DNA of 50,280 nt from Actinomycetaceae bacterium (lineage in GTDB: Bacteria; Actinomycetota; Actinomycetes; Actinomycetales; Actinomycetaceae). The stretch is from positions 1 to 50,280 of the forward strand of contig JAAYWS010000065.1 in NCBI GenBank assembly GCA_012516575.1, read 5' to 3'. The notes under the pieces are model-generated. The model was not told the origin of the DNA. It saw only the letters and a list, made by a program, of their open reading frames with translations, and did not search any database. The position numbers were made by a program, and so were the translations under genes. Below, one piece after another: positions 27,908 to 38,648 of the stretch. Each line of letters opens with the position of its first letter. The first letter of the stretch is position 1.

Positions 27908-29698
27908 TTACAGCCCAGCCACATCGGCAAGTTTCGCAAGCGCTTGATCAACTGGCACTTCAAAGATGTCACGGGTACGCCGATCCCGTACCTCGACCAC
28001 GCCATTCTTCAACCCGCGCCCAACTACAATCGCATACGGTACGCCGAGCAATTCGTAGTCGGCGAACTTTACGCCTGCCGAAACTCGGCGACGGTCATCG
28101 TAAAGCACCTCTCGCCCTGCCGCGGTCAGCTCGCTAGCGAAATTCTGTGCAGTGTCGAAGACTTCGTCATCCTTACCAGTGGCAATAATGTGCACGTGTG
28201 CCGGTGCCAGTTCAAGCGGCCAAATTAGGCCCAGATCATCCGAGTTCAACTCTGCGAGGGCTGCCAAAACCCGGGTGACACCAATACCGTAAGAGCCCAT
28301 GGTAACCACGGTGGCTTTACCGTTCTGGTCAAGCACCTTCAAGTCAAGCGCCTCAGCATATTTACGACCCAGTTGGAAGATATGACCGATTTCGATACCA
28401 CGTTCAATAGACAAGGGACCGGAACCATCCGGAGCTTCATCTCCGGCGCGTACTTCCGCAGCCTCGATAAAACCGTCCACTTCAAAATCTCGGCCGTAAA
28501 CGAAATCAAAAACGTGCTTATCAACTTCATTCGCACCGGTGATCCAACGCGAACCGCGCGCCACATGCGGATCCAAAAGATAACGCGGAGAACCAAGCAA
28601 TTCACCGTTCTCCCCTACTTCGCGCAATGGCGAATTCGGGCCGATTACTTCCGGACCGATATAGCCCGGCACGAGCTGCGGGAACTTCTCTAGATCCTCC
28701 GGACCAGCAACTTCAACTTCAGCCGGAGAAACATTCGCCTCCACGCGCTTCAGATCCACTTCGCGGTCACCTGGCAGACCGATCACCACCGGTTCACGAG
28801 TACCATCCGGATGTACGAAGACGACGACGACGTTCTTGAGCGTATCGGACGCTTCCCACGGACGATCAGCACGCGGACGAATATCGTTGGCCATATCGAC
28901 CAGCGACTCAATCGTGGTAGCACCCGGAGTCATTTCCACAGTTGGCGTGGGCACATCAGAATAATCCACGTCAGCCACCGGTGGAGTGGTTACTGCTTCA
29001 GTATTCGCAGTGTATCCGCCCGGGGAGCGCACAAAAGTATCTTCGCCAATCTCGCACGGGAAAAGGAACTCTTCTGAACGAGACCCTCCCATTGCCCCGG
29101 ACTGAGCCGAACAAATCTCGTACGGCAACCCTAGGCGCTGAAAAATCTTCTCGTATGCGTTACGCATGATTTCGTAGGACTTATCCAAACCGGCGTCGTC
29201 AATATCGAAAGAGTAAGCGTCCTTCATAATGAATTCGCGAGTGCGGATAATACCGGCGCGCGGCCGAGCCTCATCACGGTACTTGTGCTGGATCTGGTAG
29301 AGCGATACCGGCAGATCCTTGTACGAGGAGTACATGTCCTTCACCGCAAGGGTAAACATTTCCTCATGCGTGGGAGCAAGCAGGTAGTCGTTCTCGCGCC
29401 GATCTTTCAGCCGGAACAGGTTCGGACCGTAGTCGTCCCAACGTCCGGTAGCTTCGTAGGGTTCACGCGGGAGCAGAGCCGGGAAATGCATTTCTTGCGA
29501 ACCAGCCCCGTCCATTTCCTCACGGATAACCTGTTCAACCTTGCGCAAAACCTTCAAGCCTAAAGGCAGCCAAGTATACACTCCCGGCGCTGCGCGGCGC
29601 ACATAGCCGGCACGCACGAGTAGCTTATGGGAGCGGACCTCGGCGTCAGCGGGGTCTTCGCGAAGGGTACGGACAAAAAGTTCACTCATTTTTAGCAC
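27908..29698 (-). CDS. proS: Prolyl-tRNA synthetase
   Basis: ProS is a class II aminoacyl-tRNA synthetase that charges tRNA-Pro. The 596-residue, bacterial-type enzyme starts [20 protein letters not shown], matching the usual actinobacterial N-terminus, although GTG 29698 lacks a ribosome site and may be leaderless. Motif 2 is in [24 protein letters not shown], and motif 3 is in [15 protein letters not shown] long insertion between them corresponds to the Ala-tRNA-Pro editing (INS) domain. The anticodon-binding domain closes the protein. Confidence 0.97.
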   Translation of the reverse strand: MLKMSELFVRTLREDPADAEVRSHKLLVRAGYVRRAAPGVYTWLPLGLKVLRKVEQVIREEMDGAGSQEMHFPALLPREPYEATGRWDDYGPNLFRLKDRRENDYLLAPTHEEMFTLAVKDMYSSYKDLPVSLYQIQHKYRDEARPRAGIIRTREFIMKDAYSFDIDDAGLDKSYEIMRNAYEKIFQRLGLPYEICSAQSGAMGGSRSEEFLFPCEIGEDTFVRSPGGYTANTEAVTTPPVADVDYSDVPTPTVEMTPGATTIESLVDMANDIRPRADRPWEASDTLKNVVVVFVHPDGTREPVVIGLPGDREVDLKRVEANVSPAEVEVAGPEDLEKFPQLVPGYIGPEVIGPNSPLREVGENGELLGSPRYLLDPHVARGSRWITGANEVDKHVFDFVYGRDFEVDGFIEAAEVRAGDEAPDGSGPLSIERGIEIGHIFQLGRKYAEALDLKVLDQNGKATVVTMGSYGIGVTRVLAALAELNSDDLGLIWPLELAPAHVHIIATGKDDEVFDTAQNFASELTAAGREVLYDDRRRVSAGVKFADYELLGVPYAIVVGRGLKNGVVEVRDRRTRDIFEVPVDQALAKLADVAGL

Positions 29699-29787
29699 GC
29701 ATAAAGTCTAACCGATTCGCGTATATTCCGAGAATGGCGTCCGCTGGCGGCGTCTCCAAGCGCGCCGAATGGCTATAGGTCACCTGA

Positions 29788-30642
29788 TTACAACAGCACC
29801 GTCGCAAAATGACCAACGGTTTCAAAGCCGATCTTTTCGTACATGCGCACCGCGGGCAGATTGTAGTCGTTCACGTACAACGACACCGTGGGGGCAATCG
29901 TGTCTTGGATTTGTTCAGCCACCGCGACCATTGCTGCACTTCCAATCCCCCGCCCGCGCAAATCCGGGTGCGTCCACACGCCCTGAACCTGCGCGACCCC
30001 GCCGGCAAGCGCCCCAATATCAGCTTTGAACTCGACACGGTCTAACCCGTCAGGATCCTTGCCCATGCGCACAAATGTATGCCCGGCTCGTACTAACGAG
30101 TGCACCCGTTGCACATATCCAGGCCCGTACATCGTCGGATCGTATCCGACTTCTTCGATAAACATGGCGATCGACGCCGGAACCACGAGGCTCCCTTCGC
30201 CCACGGTTGCCGGACGGGTTTCTGGATCGCCAGGCAGACCGGTCCCACCCCGGTACACCATAGACAACTGTTTCGGGCGGATCTCCCGCGGTTCCGGATA
30301 AAAATCAGCAATCCGATCCCACAGACCCATGACTTGGTCGGCTGGACCTACCAGGGAACTGGCAAGACGACGCCACGAACGCAAATAATGGGCAAGCGCA
30401 TCCAAACCAGCAGGTGAAAACCCAACCGGTGCAATATTAGCGCCCACCCAGCACACCGCGGTTAAATCGCCGTCATCTTCGCAGTACCCCACAGCATGTG
30501 CTGGACGCGGATACCCCTGTTCAAAAGGCATCCGGGCCAGAACACTCGCCACCGGATCACGCGCGAACAGTTCTAATGCGGCCTGTTTATCGAAGTAGTT
30601 TAACCGCCGTATTGTGCCGCTTCGGCGAAGCGGCCACCGCAT
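29788..30642 (-). CDS. GNAT acetyltransferase with DUF4081-like N-terminus
   Basis: This 284-residue two-part protein has an N-terminal domain of the kind that precedes GNAT domains in actinobacteria (DUF4081), then a C-terminal GNAT domain with acetyl-CoA motif GVWTHPDLRGRGIGSAAM and YVNDYNLPAVRMYEKIGFETVG. The substrate is unknown. It starts directly after the ispG stop (30643), so it belongs to the dxr-rseP-ispG unit. The same pairing after ispG occurs in mycobacteria. Confidence 0.9.
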   Translation of the reverse strand: MRWPLRRSGTIRRLNYFDKQAALELFARDPVASVLARMPFEQGYPRPAHAVGYCEDDGDLTAVCWVGANIAPVGFSPAGLDALAHYLRSWRRLASSLVGPADQVMGLWDRIADFYPEPREIRPKQLSMVYRGGTGLPGDPETRPATVGEGSLVVPASIAMFIEEVGYDPTMYGPGYVQRVHSLVRAGHTFVRMGKDPDGLDRVEFKADIGALAGGVAQVQGVWTHPDLRGRGIGSAAMVAVAEQIQDTIAPTVSLYVNDYNLPAVRMYEKIGFETVGHFATVLL

Positions 30643-31803
30643 CTAAACCATCACCTCAGGCTTTGCTTCCGGGTCTTCTGCCAAACCAAGTTCTTCGGCC
30701 ACAATACGTGCCCGACGAATAAGCGTTTCCACGATCTGGTCTTCCGGCACGGTTTCTACAACCTTACCGCGCACAAAAATTTGGCCCTTACCATTACCGG
30801 AGGCGACACCAAGGTCAGCTTCCCGTGCTTCGCCTGGACCGTTCACCACACATCCCATCACAGCTACCCGCAACGGGAAAGTAATATCTTTCAAGCCTTC
30901 AGTGACTTCATCAGCTAACTTGTACACGTCTACTTGTGCCCGGCCACACGATGGACAAGACACGATTTCCAACTTCTTCGGACGCAAGTTCAAAGAGCGC
31001 AGAATCGCTTCGCCCACCTTGATCTCTTCAACCGGTGGAGCCGACAGCGAAACTCGGATAGTGTCGCCAATTCCCTGTGCCAACAGCGTGCCAAAAGCAA
31101 CAGCTGATTTAATCGTGCCTTGGAAAGCCGGACCTGCTTCGGTTACGCCCAAATGCAACGGCCAATCCCCCGCCTGCGAAAGCAACTGGTAGGCCTGCAC
31201 CATCGTCACCGGATCATGATGCTTGACCGAAATTGCGAAATCATAAAATCCGGCTTCTTCAAAAAGCCTCGCCTCATTGACCGCAGACTCGACAAGAGCT
31301 TCCGGAGTAGCCTTGCCATATTTCTTCAGCAATCGCGGATCGAGCGACCCTGCATTAATTCCAATACGCATAGCCGTGCCATTAGCATTCGCGGCAGCCG
31401 CAATCTCCGGAATCCGGTCATCAAACTTTTTAATATTTCCCGGGTTGACGCGCACACCAGCGCCCGCTTCAATAGCGGCGAAAACATAACGCGGCTGGAA
31501 ATGAATATCGGCAACCACCGGAATATTCGACTTGTCCACCAGAATTGGGAGAGCATCAGCGTCCTTATCAGTGGGACAAGCTACGCGCACAATATCGCAT
31601 CCAGCGGCGGTCAGTTCCGCGATCTGCTGCAAGGTGGCGCCAATATCGTGCGTTTTCGTCGTCGTCATAGACTGGACGGAAATGGGCGCGTCGCCGCCCA
31701 CTGACACATTGCCGACCGTAATTTTCCGGGTCTTCTTGCGCGGAGCAAGCAACGGAAGTTCTTCTTTTACGCGAGGTATTCCTAATTCAACTGGTGTATT
31801 CAC
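30643..31803 (-). CDS. ispG: (E)-4-hydroxy-3-methylbut-2-enyl-diphosphate synthase
   Basis: IspG is the 4Fe-4S enzyme that converts MEcPP to HMBPP in the MEP isoprenoid pathway. I place the start at GTG 31803 ([11 protein letters not shown]), giving 386 residues. The frame is open to 32016, but the upstream part overlaps rseP and is not IspG-like. Cluster cysteines are in [12 protein letters not shown] and [12 protein letters not shown], and the TIM barrel has [12 protein letters not shown]. dxr, an earlier step of the same pathway, lies two genes upstream. Confidence 0.96.
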   Translation of the reverse strand: MNTPVELGIPRVKEELPLLAPRKKTRKITVGNVSVGGDAPISVQSMTTTKTHDIGATLQQIAELTAAGCDIVRVACPTDKDADALPILVDKSNIPVVADIHFQPRYVFAAIEAGAGVRVNPGNIKKFDDRIPEIAAAANANGTAMRIGINAGSLDPRLLKKYGKATPEALVESAVNEARLFEEAGFYDFAISVKHHDPVTMVQAYQLLSQAGDWPLHLGVTEAGPAFQGTIKSAVAFGTLLAQGIGDTIRVSLSAPPVEEIKVGEAILRSLNLRPKKLEIVSCPSCGRAQVDVYKLADEVTEGLKDITFPLRVAVMGCVVNGPGEAREADLGVASGNGKGQIFVRGKVVETVPEDQIVETLIRRARIVAEELGLAEDPEAKPEVMV

Positions 31804-31883
31804 GCCTTCTATTATTCCACTCTTTCGCTGTGCCTGAGGTGGTATCGCCACGGGCGTGAGACGCTCAACCAACGGCTGAGATT

Positions 31884-33176
31884 TCACACAACTGGGTTGA
31901 GAATATCGGCTATCACCAGTAATAACGTCATCCCGATGAAGAAGATAATCACCGCATTCGACAACGGCAACAACCGGGCGGTATCGAAAGCGCCCGGATC
32001 TGGTTGTCCCCGCCAACGCGCAACATGCCGTCGCACGCCTTCGATTGTCGCCCCCGCTAAATGTCCGCCGTCAAGTGGCAGCAAGGGCAACATATTAAAA
32101 ATAAACAGCGATGTGTTAAGCGCAGCCAGTAATATCAGCAGGTCCGCAAACCGGTCAACTAGATCATAATCAGTTGCTTGCGTTGCGGTAATTGAACCTG
32201 CCATATCCGCAATCCCAATAATTCCCACAATTGACGTCGCATCACGTTCCTGTCCCGTGACCAAGTCAGCAACCGTATTCCACAGGTGAACCGGGAGTTT
32301 GGCAATCACGCCTGCAGTTCCAGACATCATCTGCCACGTGAAAACAGGCACGTCGCCAAGCGAGCCGCGTTCGCGTTCCATAGCCGGAGAAATGCCCACA
32401 TACGGCCGCATTTCAGTCACCGGATTGCCCTGCTCATCGGTTTGCACCTGTCCAGCATCGGTTATTACCGGACGTTCGGTCAGCACCGGGGTGACGGTCA
32501 CGGTTTGTTCTACACCGTCACGAATAATGACGACGTCGGTGGGTACGGGTTCAGAATCGGCAATCGCACGTTGAATATCCGCCCAGTTTTCTACCGCTAT
32601 CCCGTCCCATATCAGGATAGTGTCACCCGCCTCAAATACGCCTAGTGCGGGAGATTGCTGTTCGACGCTACAGCTGTCGGCGTTATTTACGCACTGAGAA
32701 ACCGCGCTGATCTGGTTGGTTAGCTGGACGAGTCCTGGCCCGAGAACGACGACGCCGAGAAGAATAAATGCGAGAGCCGCATTCGTGAACGGGCCGCCGA
32801 ACATAACAACGAATTTTTTACGTGCTGGAAGACGCCAGAAAGCACGGTGTTCTTCACCCGGGCGTAGTTCGGCAGCTGATTCGCGCCGGGCTTGCTCGGC
32901 AATCGTCAACTGACCATGTTTATCATGGGTTTTTACTCCGGGTTTGGCTGGCGCGAGCATGCCTGCGATAGATACGAAGCCGCCTAAAGGGAATGCCTTT
33001 ATTCCCCATTCGGTGCCGTTGCGTTGGGTTGACCACAGGGTCGGACCAAAGCCCACAAAATACCTCGGCACCGGCACCCTGAAGATTTTTGCAGGGATTA
33101 AATGGCCTAGTTCGTGGATGGCGACTGATATGAGCAGGCCGATAATAAAAAGGACGATACCCGGAAGCGATGCCAT
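31884..33176 (-). CDS. Site-2 zinc metalloprotease RseP family
   Basis: This is a membrane M50 protease for regulated intramembrane proteolysis, for example of anti-sigma factors. With the start at ATG 33176 it has 430 residues. An N-terminal transmembrane helix carries HELGH (21-25), then come a loop, a transmembrane segment near 120, a PDZ domain, and the C-terminal helices with the second metal motif [17 protein letters not shown] overlaps the dxr stop by one base (TAATG), so translation is coupled. dxr-rseP-ispG is the standard actinobacterial cluster (Rip1-like). Confidence 0.94.
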   Translation of the reverse strand: MASLPGIVLFIIGLLISVAIHELGHLIPAKIFRVPVPRYFVGFGPTLWSTQRNGTEWGIKAFPLGGFVSIAGMLAPAKPGVKTHDKHGQLTIAEQARRESAAELRPGEEHRAFWRLPARKKFVVMFGGPFTNAALAFILLGVVVLGPGLVQLTNQISAVSQCVNNADSCSVEQQSPALGVFEAGDTILIWDGIAVENWADIQRAIADSEPVPTDVVIIRDGVEQTVTVTPVLTERPVITDAGQVQTDEQGNPVTEMRPYVGISPAMERERGSLGDVPVFTWQMMSGTAGVIAKLPVHLWNTVADLVTGQERDATSIVGIIGIADMAGSITATQATDYDLVDRFADLLILLAALNTSLFIFNMLPLLPLDGGHLAGATIEGVRRHVARWRGQPDPGAFDTARLLPLSNAVIIFFIGMTLLLVIADILNPVV

Positions 33177-34408
33177 TACCGGTCGCTTTGCTGGGCAATA
33201 AGCTCGTTCGCACGTGCCCGCGCCCAATCTTCGCTACCGAGAACAGTGTCAATATCGAGACTGCTCGGGGCCGCGAACTCTGCGAGAACCTGTGCAACCG
33301 TGTCAACGATTCCAAGGAATGACAGCCTGCGCCCAACAAATGCTTCTACCGCTTCTTCATTCGCAGCGTTCAACACTGCCGGGTGGAGTGGTGAGGTAGC
33401 AACTGCATGCTGAGCGAGCCGTAAAGCTGGGAAAACCTCGTGGTTTAACGGCTCGAAATCCCAGCTACTAGCTTGCTCCCACGAGCAGGGCGGCGAAATA
33501 TCGCGCAAACGGTCCGGCCATGATAATCCCAGCGCAATTGGCAACCTCATATCGGGCGGGGAAGCCTGCGCAATAGTAGAACCATCATGGAATTCCACCA
33601 TTGAATGCACAATTGACTGCGGATGAACAATCGGCACAATATCGTCCGGGTGAATATCGAACAGATAGGCTGCTTCAATGAGTTCTAGTCCCTTGTTCAT
33701 TAAAGTGGCCGAGTTAATCGTTACTACCGGGCCCATATCCCATGTGGGATGGTCAAGGGCTTGTGCCGGGGTTACTCCCATCAGCTCGCCGCGTTCTTTC
33801 CCACGGAATGGTCCACCAGAGGCTGTCAAAATCAACCGTGCGACCTCAGAATAGCCATCTACAACAGGTGACGTCAGTCCTTTTCGATGCTTCCCGCTGC
33901 GTAGCGCTTGGGCAAGCGCGGAGTGCTCGGAATCTACCGGAACAATCTGACCAGGCCATGCCATCGCCTGTTTGACCAGACCTCCCCCGGCCACCAGCGA
34001 TTCTTTATTCGCCAATGCTAGTGTGGCCCCGGATTTTAGTGCGGCAAGCGTTGGACGCAAACCGATCGATCCGGTCATTCCATTAACGACGACGTCGGAA
34101 TTGGATAAGGATTCTCCGCGGGCTTGGCTGACCAACTCCACCATCGCATCTGGGCCGGAAAGCAGTTGCGGAGCTTGCTGCTGCCCGGCAATATCTTCCC
34201 ATGCTTGCACGAAACTGGAGGCTACGGCGTCGTTCGCAATCGCTACCACGGGAACGTTGAATTCGTAAGCCTGTTGTGCGAGTAAAGCGATTTGTCCGCC
34301 GCCCGCTCCTAAACCGGCGACGGTAAAACGGTCCCGGTTACGCGAGATTACTTCAAGGGTTTGGGTGCCAATCGAACCAGTGGAACCCAGAATAAAAACT
34401 TTACGCAT
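33176..34408 (-). CDS. dxr: 1-deoxy-D-xylulose 5-phosphate reductoisomerase
   Basis: Dxr makes MEP from DXP in the non-mevalonate isoprenoid pathway. The 410-residue product has the NADPH motif LGSTGSIGTQ (7-16) and the active-site segments PVDSEHSALAQAL and LTASGGPFRG. It lies two bases downstream of the DivIVA-like gene and overlaps rseP by one base, so it sits inside a tight operon. Confidence 0.97.
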   Translation of the reverse strand: MRKVFILGSTGSIGTQTLEVISRNRDRFTVAGLGAGGGQIALLAQQAYEFNVPVVAIANDAVASSFVQAWEDIAGQQQAPQLLSGPDAMVELVSQARGESLSNSDVVVNGMTGSIGLRPTLAALKSGATLALANKESLVAGGGLVKQAMAWPGQIVPVDSEHSALAQALRSGKHRKGLTSPVVDGYSEVARLILTASGGPFRGKERGELMGVTPAQALDHPTWDMGPVVTINSATLMNKGLELIEAAYLFDIHPDDIVPIVHPQSIVHSMVEFHDGSTIAQASPPDMRLPIALGLSWPDRLRDISPPCSWEQASSWDFEPLNHEVFPALRLAQHAVATSPLHPAVLNAANEEAVEAFVGRRLSFLGIVDTVAQVLAEFAAPSSLDIDTVLGSEDWARARANELIAQQSDR

Positions 34409-34410
34409 TG

Positions 34411-35007
34411 TTACTCAACCGCAAGCAATACCGAAATGACTCGGTCTAAATACACGTCAACTACCGACTCCGCGTAAGCCGCCTCCCCTTTTGCCTTAGC
34501 AAAAGTAGCCCGTCGGATATCTGCGGAAGTGAGTTCACCTTTGCCGTCAAAATAGTCTGCGATACGGGTCATTAAGGAGTCCACATCAGCCTTGAGATAA
34601 CCGCGTCCTTCAGCGTCCGCAAAACGCTGCTCGTCAGGGCGTAATAACCGCTCATAAAGGGTGGTCGCCTGCTCGTATGTAGCCTCCAACCACGCTTTTT
34701 CACCTTCGGTATTCACCACATGGGCGCGGCGGCGCTGAATAAAAGCTTTTTCCAAGCGGTCTAGCGCGGCGTCCACCAATTCCGGTTCGTAACCATTACG
34801 CACAAATTCGAATGCGATCGCACGGACCGTATTCTCGTCTATGGTTTCAACCTCGTCATTGCCCTCGCCCTCATCCGAGCTCGCTTCAGCGTTCGTATCA
34901 ACACCGGCACTTGCGTACGCTTCTTTAGCTAAAGCGAGGAATTCTTCGACCTGCTCAACGTCGTAGCCGGAGCGGAAGTGCCCTACCCGTGCGAAAGTGT
35001 CACCCAT
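34411..35007 (-). CDS. DivIVA-domain-like protein with four repeats
   Basis: This is a 198-residue acidic protein. Four segments share the short DivIVA-type pattern (aromatic, x, Arg/Ala, Gly-Tyr, then V-D-x-x-L): near residues 5-27 (VGHFRSGYDVEQVEEFL), 62-90 (FVRNGYEPELVDAALDRL), 125-152 (GRGYLKADVDSLMTRI) and 163-196 (KGEAAYAESVVDVYLDRV). DivIVA proteins place growth and division machinery at curved membranes. The long coiled coil of true DivIVA is absent, so this may be an accessory. Its start overlaps the rlmN stop by eight bases. Confidence 0.78.
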   Translation of the reverse strand: MGDTFARVGHFRSGYDVEQVEEFLALAKEAYASAGVDTNAEASSDEGEGNDEVETIDENTVRAIAFEFVRNGYEPELVDAALDRLEKAFIQRRRAHVVNTEGEKAWLEATYEQATTLYERLLRPDEQRFADAEGRGYLKADVDSLMTRIADYFDGKGELTSADIRRATFAKAKGEAAYAESVVDVYLDRVISVLLAVE

Positions 35008-36283
35008 TTCTGCCTCCGTCGATTCGATCCGTCATCACTTCCAATAGATTATCGGGTTCTTGGCGATGTACCGCAATACGCGCCTCAACAGCGGCTTGGG
35101 CTTGTGCAGCTCGCCGTGACACATTATCGCGATCTAAGGTTTCGGCCGCCAACTGTCCGCACGCACCATCAATATCTGAACCGCGAGTATCGCGAACCGT
35201 CGTTGAAATACCAGCGTCAAGTAAGGTGCGCACGAATGTTTGAGTCGCTTTATTACTCGAAGCCGTCCAAATCGAGCCCGGAGTTGGGTTGAGCGGAATC
35301 GGATTCACATGCGCCCAGCCCTTACCTCGTTTGTTAAGTTCGTGGGCGAGCAATCGCGCCCGCCAAGCATGGTCATTCATATTCTTAATTAAGGCGTATT
35401 CAATAGAAACTCGCCGGCCCGTTGCAACAAAATAACGTCGCGCCGCATCGAGTAACTGTGCAACTTTATAACGTGAATTAATCGGAATCAGATCGTCGCG
35501 TAAACCATCATCAGGGGCGTGGAGCGAAACAGCAAGCGTAACCGGCAAACCTTCAGCGGCTAACTGGTCAATAACCGGAACTAGGCCGACCGTGGACACA
35601 GTAATCGACCGAGCGGACATGCCAAAGCCTTCTGGGGACGGCTCGATCATCCGATGTAACGCTTCGCGTACCGCCTTGTAGTTAGCCAGTGGTTCGCCCA
35701 TTCCCATAAAGACTACATTGGTCACCCTGATCGGCTCGCCACCCAGCTCCCCTGATTCGGCCATGTGCCGCGCCCACCGGAGTTGTTCGACGATTTCTGC
35801 GGTGGATAAGTTGCGGGTCAGGCCCGCTTGACCAGTGGCGCAAAAAGGGCAGGCCATTCCGCATCCGGCTTGCGAGGAAATACATAGGGTGGCCCGGTCC
35901 GGGTATTTCATGAGCACTGATTCAACAACTGCACCGTCGAATAGCCGCCACAGGGTTTTAACCGTGTCCCCTCCGTCCGCGATCTGATCGCGAATTTTCG
36001 TGATAAGTGGGGGAAATACGTGGGCGGCTAGTTGTTCACGTTGCGCTGCGGGCAGGTCGGTCATGTCGGCCGGGTCAACCGTATTATGTTCGAAATAGTG
36101 CTTGGAAAGCTGATCAGCACGGAAAGCAGGAAAACCCATATCCTTGATCAGCGCGCGGCGCCCGGCACGATCAAGGTCAACAAAATGCCGCGGTGGTTTG
36201 CCGTGGCGTTGTTCAGTGAAAGTTAACGTAGGTCGCGGCCCGCTTTCTACGCGAGGTTTGACCTGTTTTGGTTTAGTATTCAT
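35000..36283 (-). CDS. rlmN: Dual-specificity RNA methyltransferase RlmN
   Basis: RlmN is a radical SAM enzyme that methylates A2503 of 23S rRNA, and A37 of some tRNAs. The start is taken at ATG 36283 (MNTKPKQVKPR), four bases past the cdsA stop, giving 427 residues. The Fe-S motif is CGMACPFC near residue 141, and a catalytic C-terminal cysteine lies in DIDGACGQLA. It carries a basic N-terminal extension and a C-terminal tail of about 45 residues. Longer upstream frames overlap cdsA and are unlikely. Confidence 0.95.
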   Translation of the reverse strand: MNTKPKQVKPRVESGPRPTLTFTEQRHGKPPRHFVDLDRAGRRALIKDMGFPAFRADQLSKHYFEHNTVDPADMTDLPAAQREQLAAHVFPPLITKIRDQIADGGDTVKTLWRLFDGAVVESVLMKYPDRATLCISSQAGCGMACPFCATGQAGLTRNLSTAEIVEQLRWARHMAESGELGGEPIRVTNVVFMGMGEPLANYKAVREALHRMIEPSPEGFGMSARSITVSTVGLVPVIDQLAAEGLPVTLAVSLHAPDDGLRDDLIPINSRYKVAQLLDAARRYFVATGRRVSIEYALIKNMNDHAWRARLLAHELNKRGKGWAHVNPIPLNPTPGSIWTASSNKATQTFVRTLLDAGISTTVRDTRGSDIDGACGQLAAETLDRDNVSRRAAQAQAAVEARIAVHRQEPDNLLEVMTDRIDGGRNG

Positions 36284-36287
36284 TGTT

Positions 36288-37199
36288 TTAAAAAACGCCC
36301 ATGCCAAGGCCGAGCAGCCCGTACAGCATGGGGGCGCAGAAAAGGATGGAATCGACGCGGTCAAGGATACCGCCGTGGCCAGGGAAAATCGAGCCCATGT
36401 CTTTTACGCCAAGATCCCGTTTGAGTAAGGATTCTGCGAAATCTCCGGCCGTAGCAAATACTGGGGTGAGCAAGGCGATGCCGAGCGCCCATTGCCAGTG
36501 AAGCCCGAGTAATAGGTCAACAGTAAGGAACGATATGAGCAGTGCTGCAAGTACCGATCCGACAAAACCTTCCCACGACTTTTTCGGTGAAATCGAAGCC
36601 GCGATCGGATGTTTGCCGAAGAAAATGCCGGCCAGCCAACCACCAGTATCATTGGCAACCGGTAGAAGAATGAAGGCAATAATGACGAAAGGCGCTTTGG
36701 GAAGGCTTGCAAGAGCCACTGCAAACATTCCGAAAACGCCGATCCATCCCAGCACGAAAACACCGGCTAGTCCGTCCCGTAATGCCGAACCTCCGCCGAT
36801 ATAACTACGCCACACAACAACCGCGAAACTAGCCACCAGATATGTCAGTATTCCTGTTTCAACGCCGATGAACCACGTATGGGCGATCATCATAAGCGCC
36901 CCGAGCATCATCGGTGTTAACGGCAGGCGGATATCTCGAGCGAGGAAAGCCCCTGCAGCTTCCCACAGGGCACCCATTACCACTATCGTCACGAGGAGAA
37001 CAAAGAATTCAATACGAAACGCAATCGACAGTCCCACGATAGTAAGTAGTATCAACGCGGTGGCTACTGCCGCGGGCAAGTTACGTCCCGCTTTCGACTG
37101 CACCTCTTTAGGAGGTTTTGGAGGACGCGGAGCAAGCCTCGAAAGAATCGAGGCCTGCTCGGTGCTCGGTGTTTGCTCGGTAGTTTTCGGCTCTGTCAT
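36288..37199 (-). CDS. cdsA: Phosphatidate cytidylyltransferase
   Basis: CdsA makes CDP-diacylglycerol for phospholipid synthesis at the membrane. The 303-residue product has a Pro/Lys-rich cytosolic N-terminus (to about 40) and about eight hydrophobic helices. The conserved DTGGWLAGIFFGKHPIAASI and SPKKSWEGFVGS segments are present, and the family signature GHGGILDRVDS lies near the C-terminus. It lies between frr and rlmN. Confidence 0.96.
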   Translation of the reverse strand: MTEPKTTEQTPSTEQASILSRLAPRPPKPPKEVQSKAGRNLPAAVATALILLTIVGLSIAFRIEFFVLLVTIVVMGALWEAAGAFLARDIRLPLTPMMLGALMMIAHTWFIGVETGILTYLVASFAVVVWRSYIGGGSALRDGLAGVFVLGWIGVFGMFAVALASLPKAPFVIIAFILLPVANDTGGWLAGIFFGKHPIAASISPKKSWEGFVGSVLAALLISFLTVDLLLGLHWQWALGIALLTPVFATAGDFAESLLKRDLGVKDMGSIFPGHGGILDRVDSILFCAPMLYGLLGLGMGVF

Positions 37200-37220
37200 T
37201 GGACTGATGGCGATCAGTAA

Positions 37221-37778
37221 TTAGATCTCCATTAATTCTTTTTCTTTACCATCCAAAATCGTGTCGACTTGATCGGTAAAACGCTTCGTCAGTGCCTCTA
37301 GCTCAGACTGGTTGCGAGCGACCTCGTCTTCGCCTGCGTCGCCGTCCTTCTTAATCTTGTCCAGTGCTTCCTTCGCCTTACGACGAACCGCGCGAATCGA
37401 CACGCGCGCGTCTTCAGCCTTAGCGCGTGCAATCTTCACGTATTCCCGGCGTCGTTCTTCGGTCAGCGCCGGCAGATTAATACGCAGAACCTGGCCATCA
37501 TCAGTAGGGTTAACACCTAGGTCCGATTCCATAATGGCCCGCTCAATATCTTTCATTGCCGAACGGTCGTAGGGCGAGATCAGCACAGTACGTGCTTCGG
37601 GGACCGAAACCGTAGCAAGCTGCTGGAGTGGTGTAGGAGCACCGTAGTAGTCCACCATAAGCGAAGTGAAAAGTTCTGGGTTCGCCCGGCCCGAACGGAT
37701 CTTGGCAAAATCGCTTTGTGCGACTTCGATTGCCTTTTCCATTTTCTCTTCGGCTTCGAACATTATTTCGTCAATCAT
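37221..37778 (-). CDS. frr: Ribosome recycling factor
   Basis: RRF, with EF-G, splits post-termination ribosomes. The 185-residue product has the standard family length, with RSGRANPELFTSLMVDYYGAPTPLQQLA at residues 28-55 and the helical C-terminus. It starts one base after the pyrH stop, which indicates tight coupling. Confidence 0.98.
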   Translation of the reverse strand: MIDEIMFEAEEKMEKAIEVAQSDFAKIRSGRANPELFTSLMVDYYGAPTPLQQLATVSVPEARTVLISPYDRSAMKDIERAIMESDLGVNPTDDGQVLRINLPALTEERRREYVKIARAKAEDARVSIRAVRRKAKEALDKIKKDGDAGEDEVARNQSELEALTKRFTDQVDTILDGKEKELMEI

Positions 37779-37779
37779 G

Positions 37780-38541
37780 TTAGTCCTCGTTTTCCAAAGT
37801 TGATGTCACTAGCGTACCGATCTTTTCGCCGCGTAACGCGCGGGACACGTTTCCATCCGTGCCCATTCCAAATACGCGCATTGTCATTCCGTTGTCTTGA
37901 CACAGCGAGAAGGCAGCTGCATCGACAACTTTCAAACCATCACGTAATGCCTGCTCATAGGTGACGCTGTCGAGGAGTACTGCATCTGGATTAGTGCGTG
38001 GATCGGCGGTGTACACCCCGTCAACCCCGCTCTTGCCAACCAGTAGCTCATCACAGTGCAGTTCCAGGGCGCGCTGAGCGGAGACGGTGTCGGTCGAGAA
38101 ATATGGCATTCCCGCACCTGCACCGAAAATAACAACCCGCCCTTTTTCGAGATGGCGGATAGCCCGGAGTGGAATATAGGCTTCTGCGACTTGGCCCATG
38201 GTAATTGCGGTTTGGACGCGCGTGGGAACACCGGTGTTTTCAAGGAAGTCTTGTAACGCAACGGCATTAATCACGGTTCCGAGCATGCCCATATAATCGG
38301 CACGTGCCCGGTCCATTCCAGCTTCTTGGAGTTCCACGCCGCGGAAGAAATTACCACCACCGACTACGATCCCTACTTGAACCCCAGCTTTCACAGCTTC
38401 TTTAACTTCCGCTGCAGTCCGCCGGAGAACATCGGTGTTTAAACCAACTTGACCTCCGCCGAATACTTCACCCGATAGTTTTAACATTACGCGGCGCTGT
38501 GGCCCTGCGTGGTTTTTACCGCAATCGTGATCGTTGCCCAT
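37780..38541 (-). CDS. pyrH: UMP kinase
   Basis: PyrH phosphorylates UMP to UDP. With ATG 38541 ([13 protein letters not shown] upstream) it has 253 residues. Family segments are [13 protein letters not shown], the [12 protein letters not shown] loop, [17 protein letters not shown] and [16 protein letters not shown]. In most bacteria rpsB and tsf lie directly upstream. Here the upstream neighbour is a divergent MFS transporter, so the rpsB-tsf-pyrH linkage is broken. Confidence 0.97.
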   Translation of the reverse strand: MGNDHDCGKNHAGPQRRVMLKLSGEVFGGGQVGLNTDVLRRTAAEVKEAVKAGVQVGIVVGGGNFFRGVELQEAGMDRARADYMGMLGTVINAVALQDFLENTGVPTRVQTAITMGQVAEAYIPLRAIRHLEKGRVVIFGAGAGMPYFSTDTVSAQRALELHCDELLVGKSGVDGVYTADPRTNPDAVLLDSVTYEQALRDGLKVVDAAAFSLCQDNGMTMRVFGMGTDGNVSRALRGEKIGTLVTSTLENED

Positions 38542-38611
38542 GACCAACCTTTCGTGGAATCGTCACGGGTAATTCTAACGCATATATATCGAGTTCGACG
38601 CCGTCCTCGGC

Positions 38612-38648
38612 TATAGTTGAAAATGTAACGGCGCGTGATGCGCCTTTT
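38612..38648 (+). promoter_or_regulatory. Leader with -10-like box and terminator-like hairpin before the MFS gene
   Basis: TATAGT (38612-38617) could be a -10 box. Just downstream GGCGC-GTGAT-GCGCC (38630-38644) is followed by TTTTATTATTT, about 40 bases before ATG 38689. A hairpin with a T tract inside a leader suggests early termination or attenuation. The stem is short (5 bp), so this is tentative. Confidence 0.4.

Noticed and set aside
31804-32016. N-terminal extension of ispG to 32016
   Set aside because: It overlaps the end of the S2P protease gene and does not resemble IspG. The family N-terminus begins at NTPVELG.
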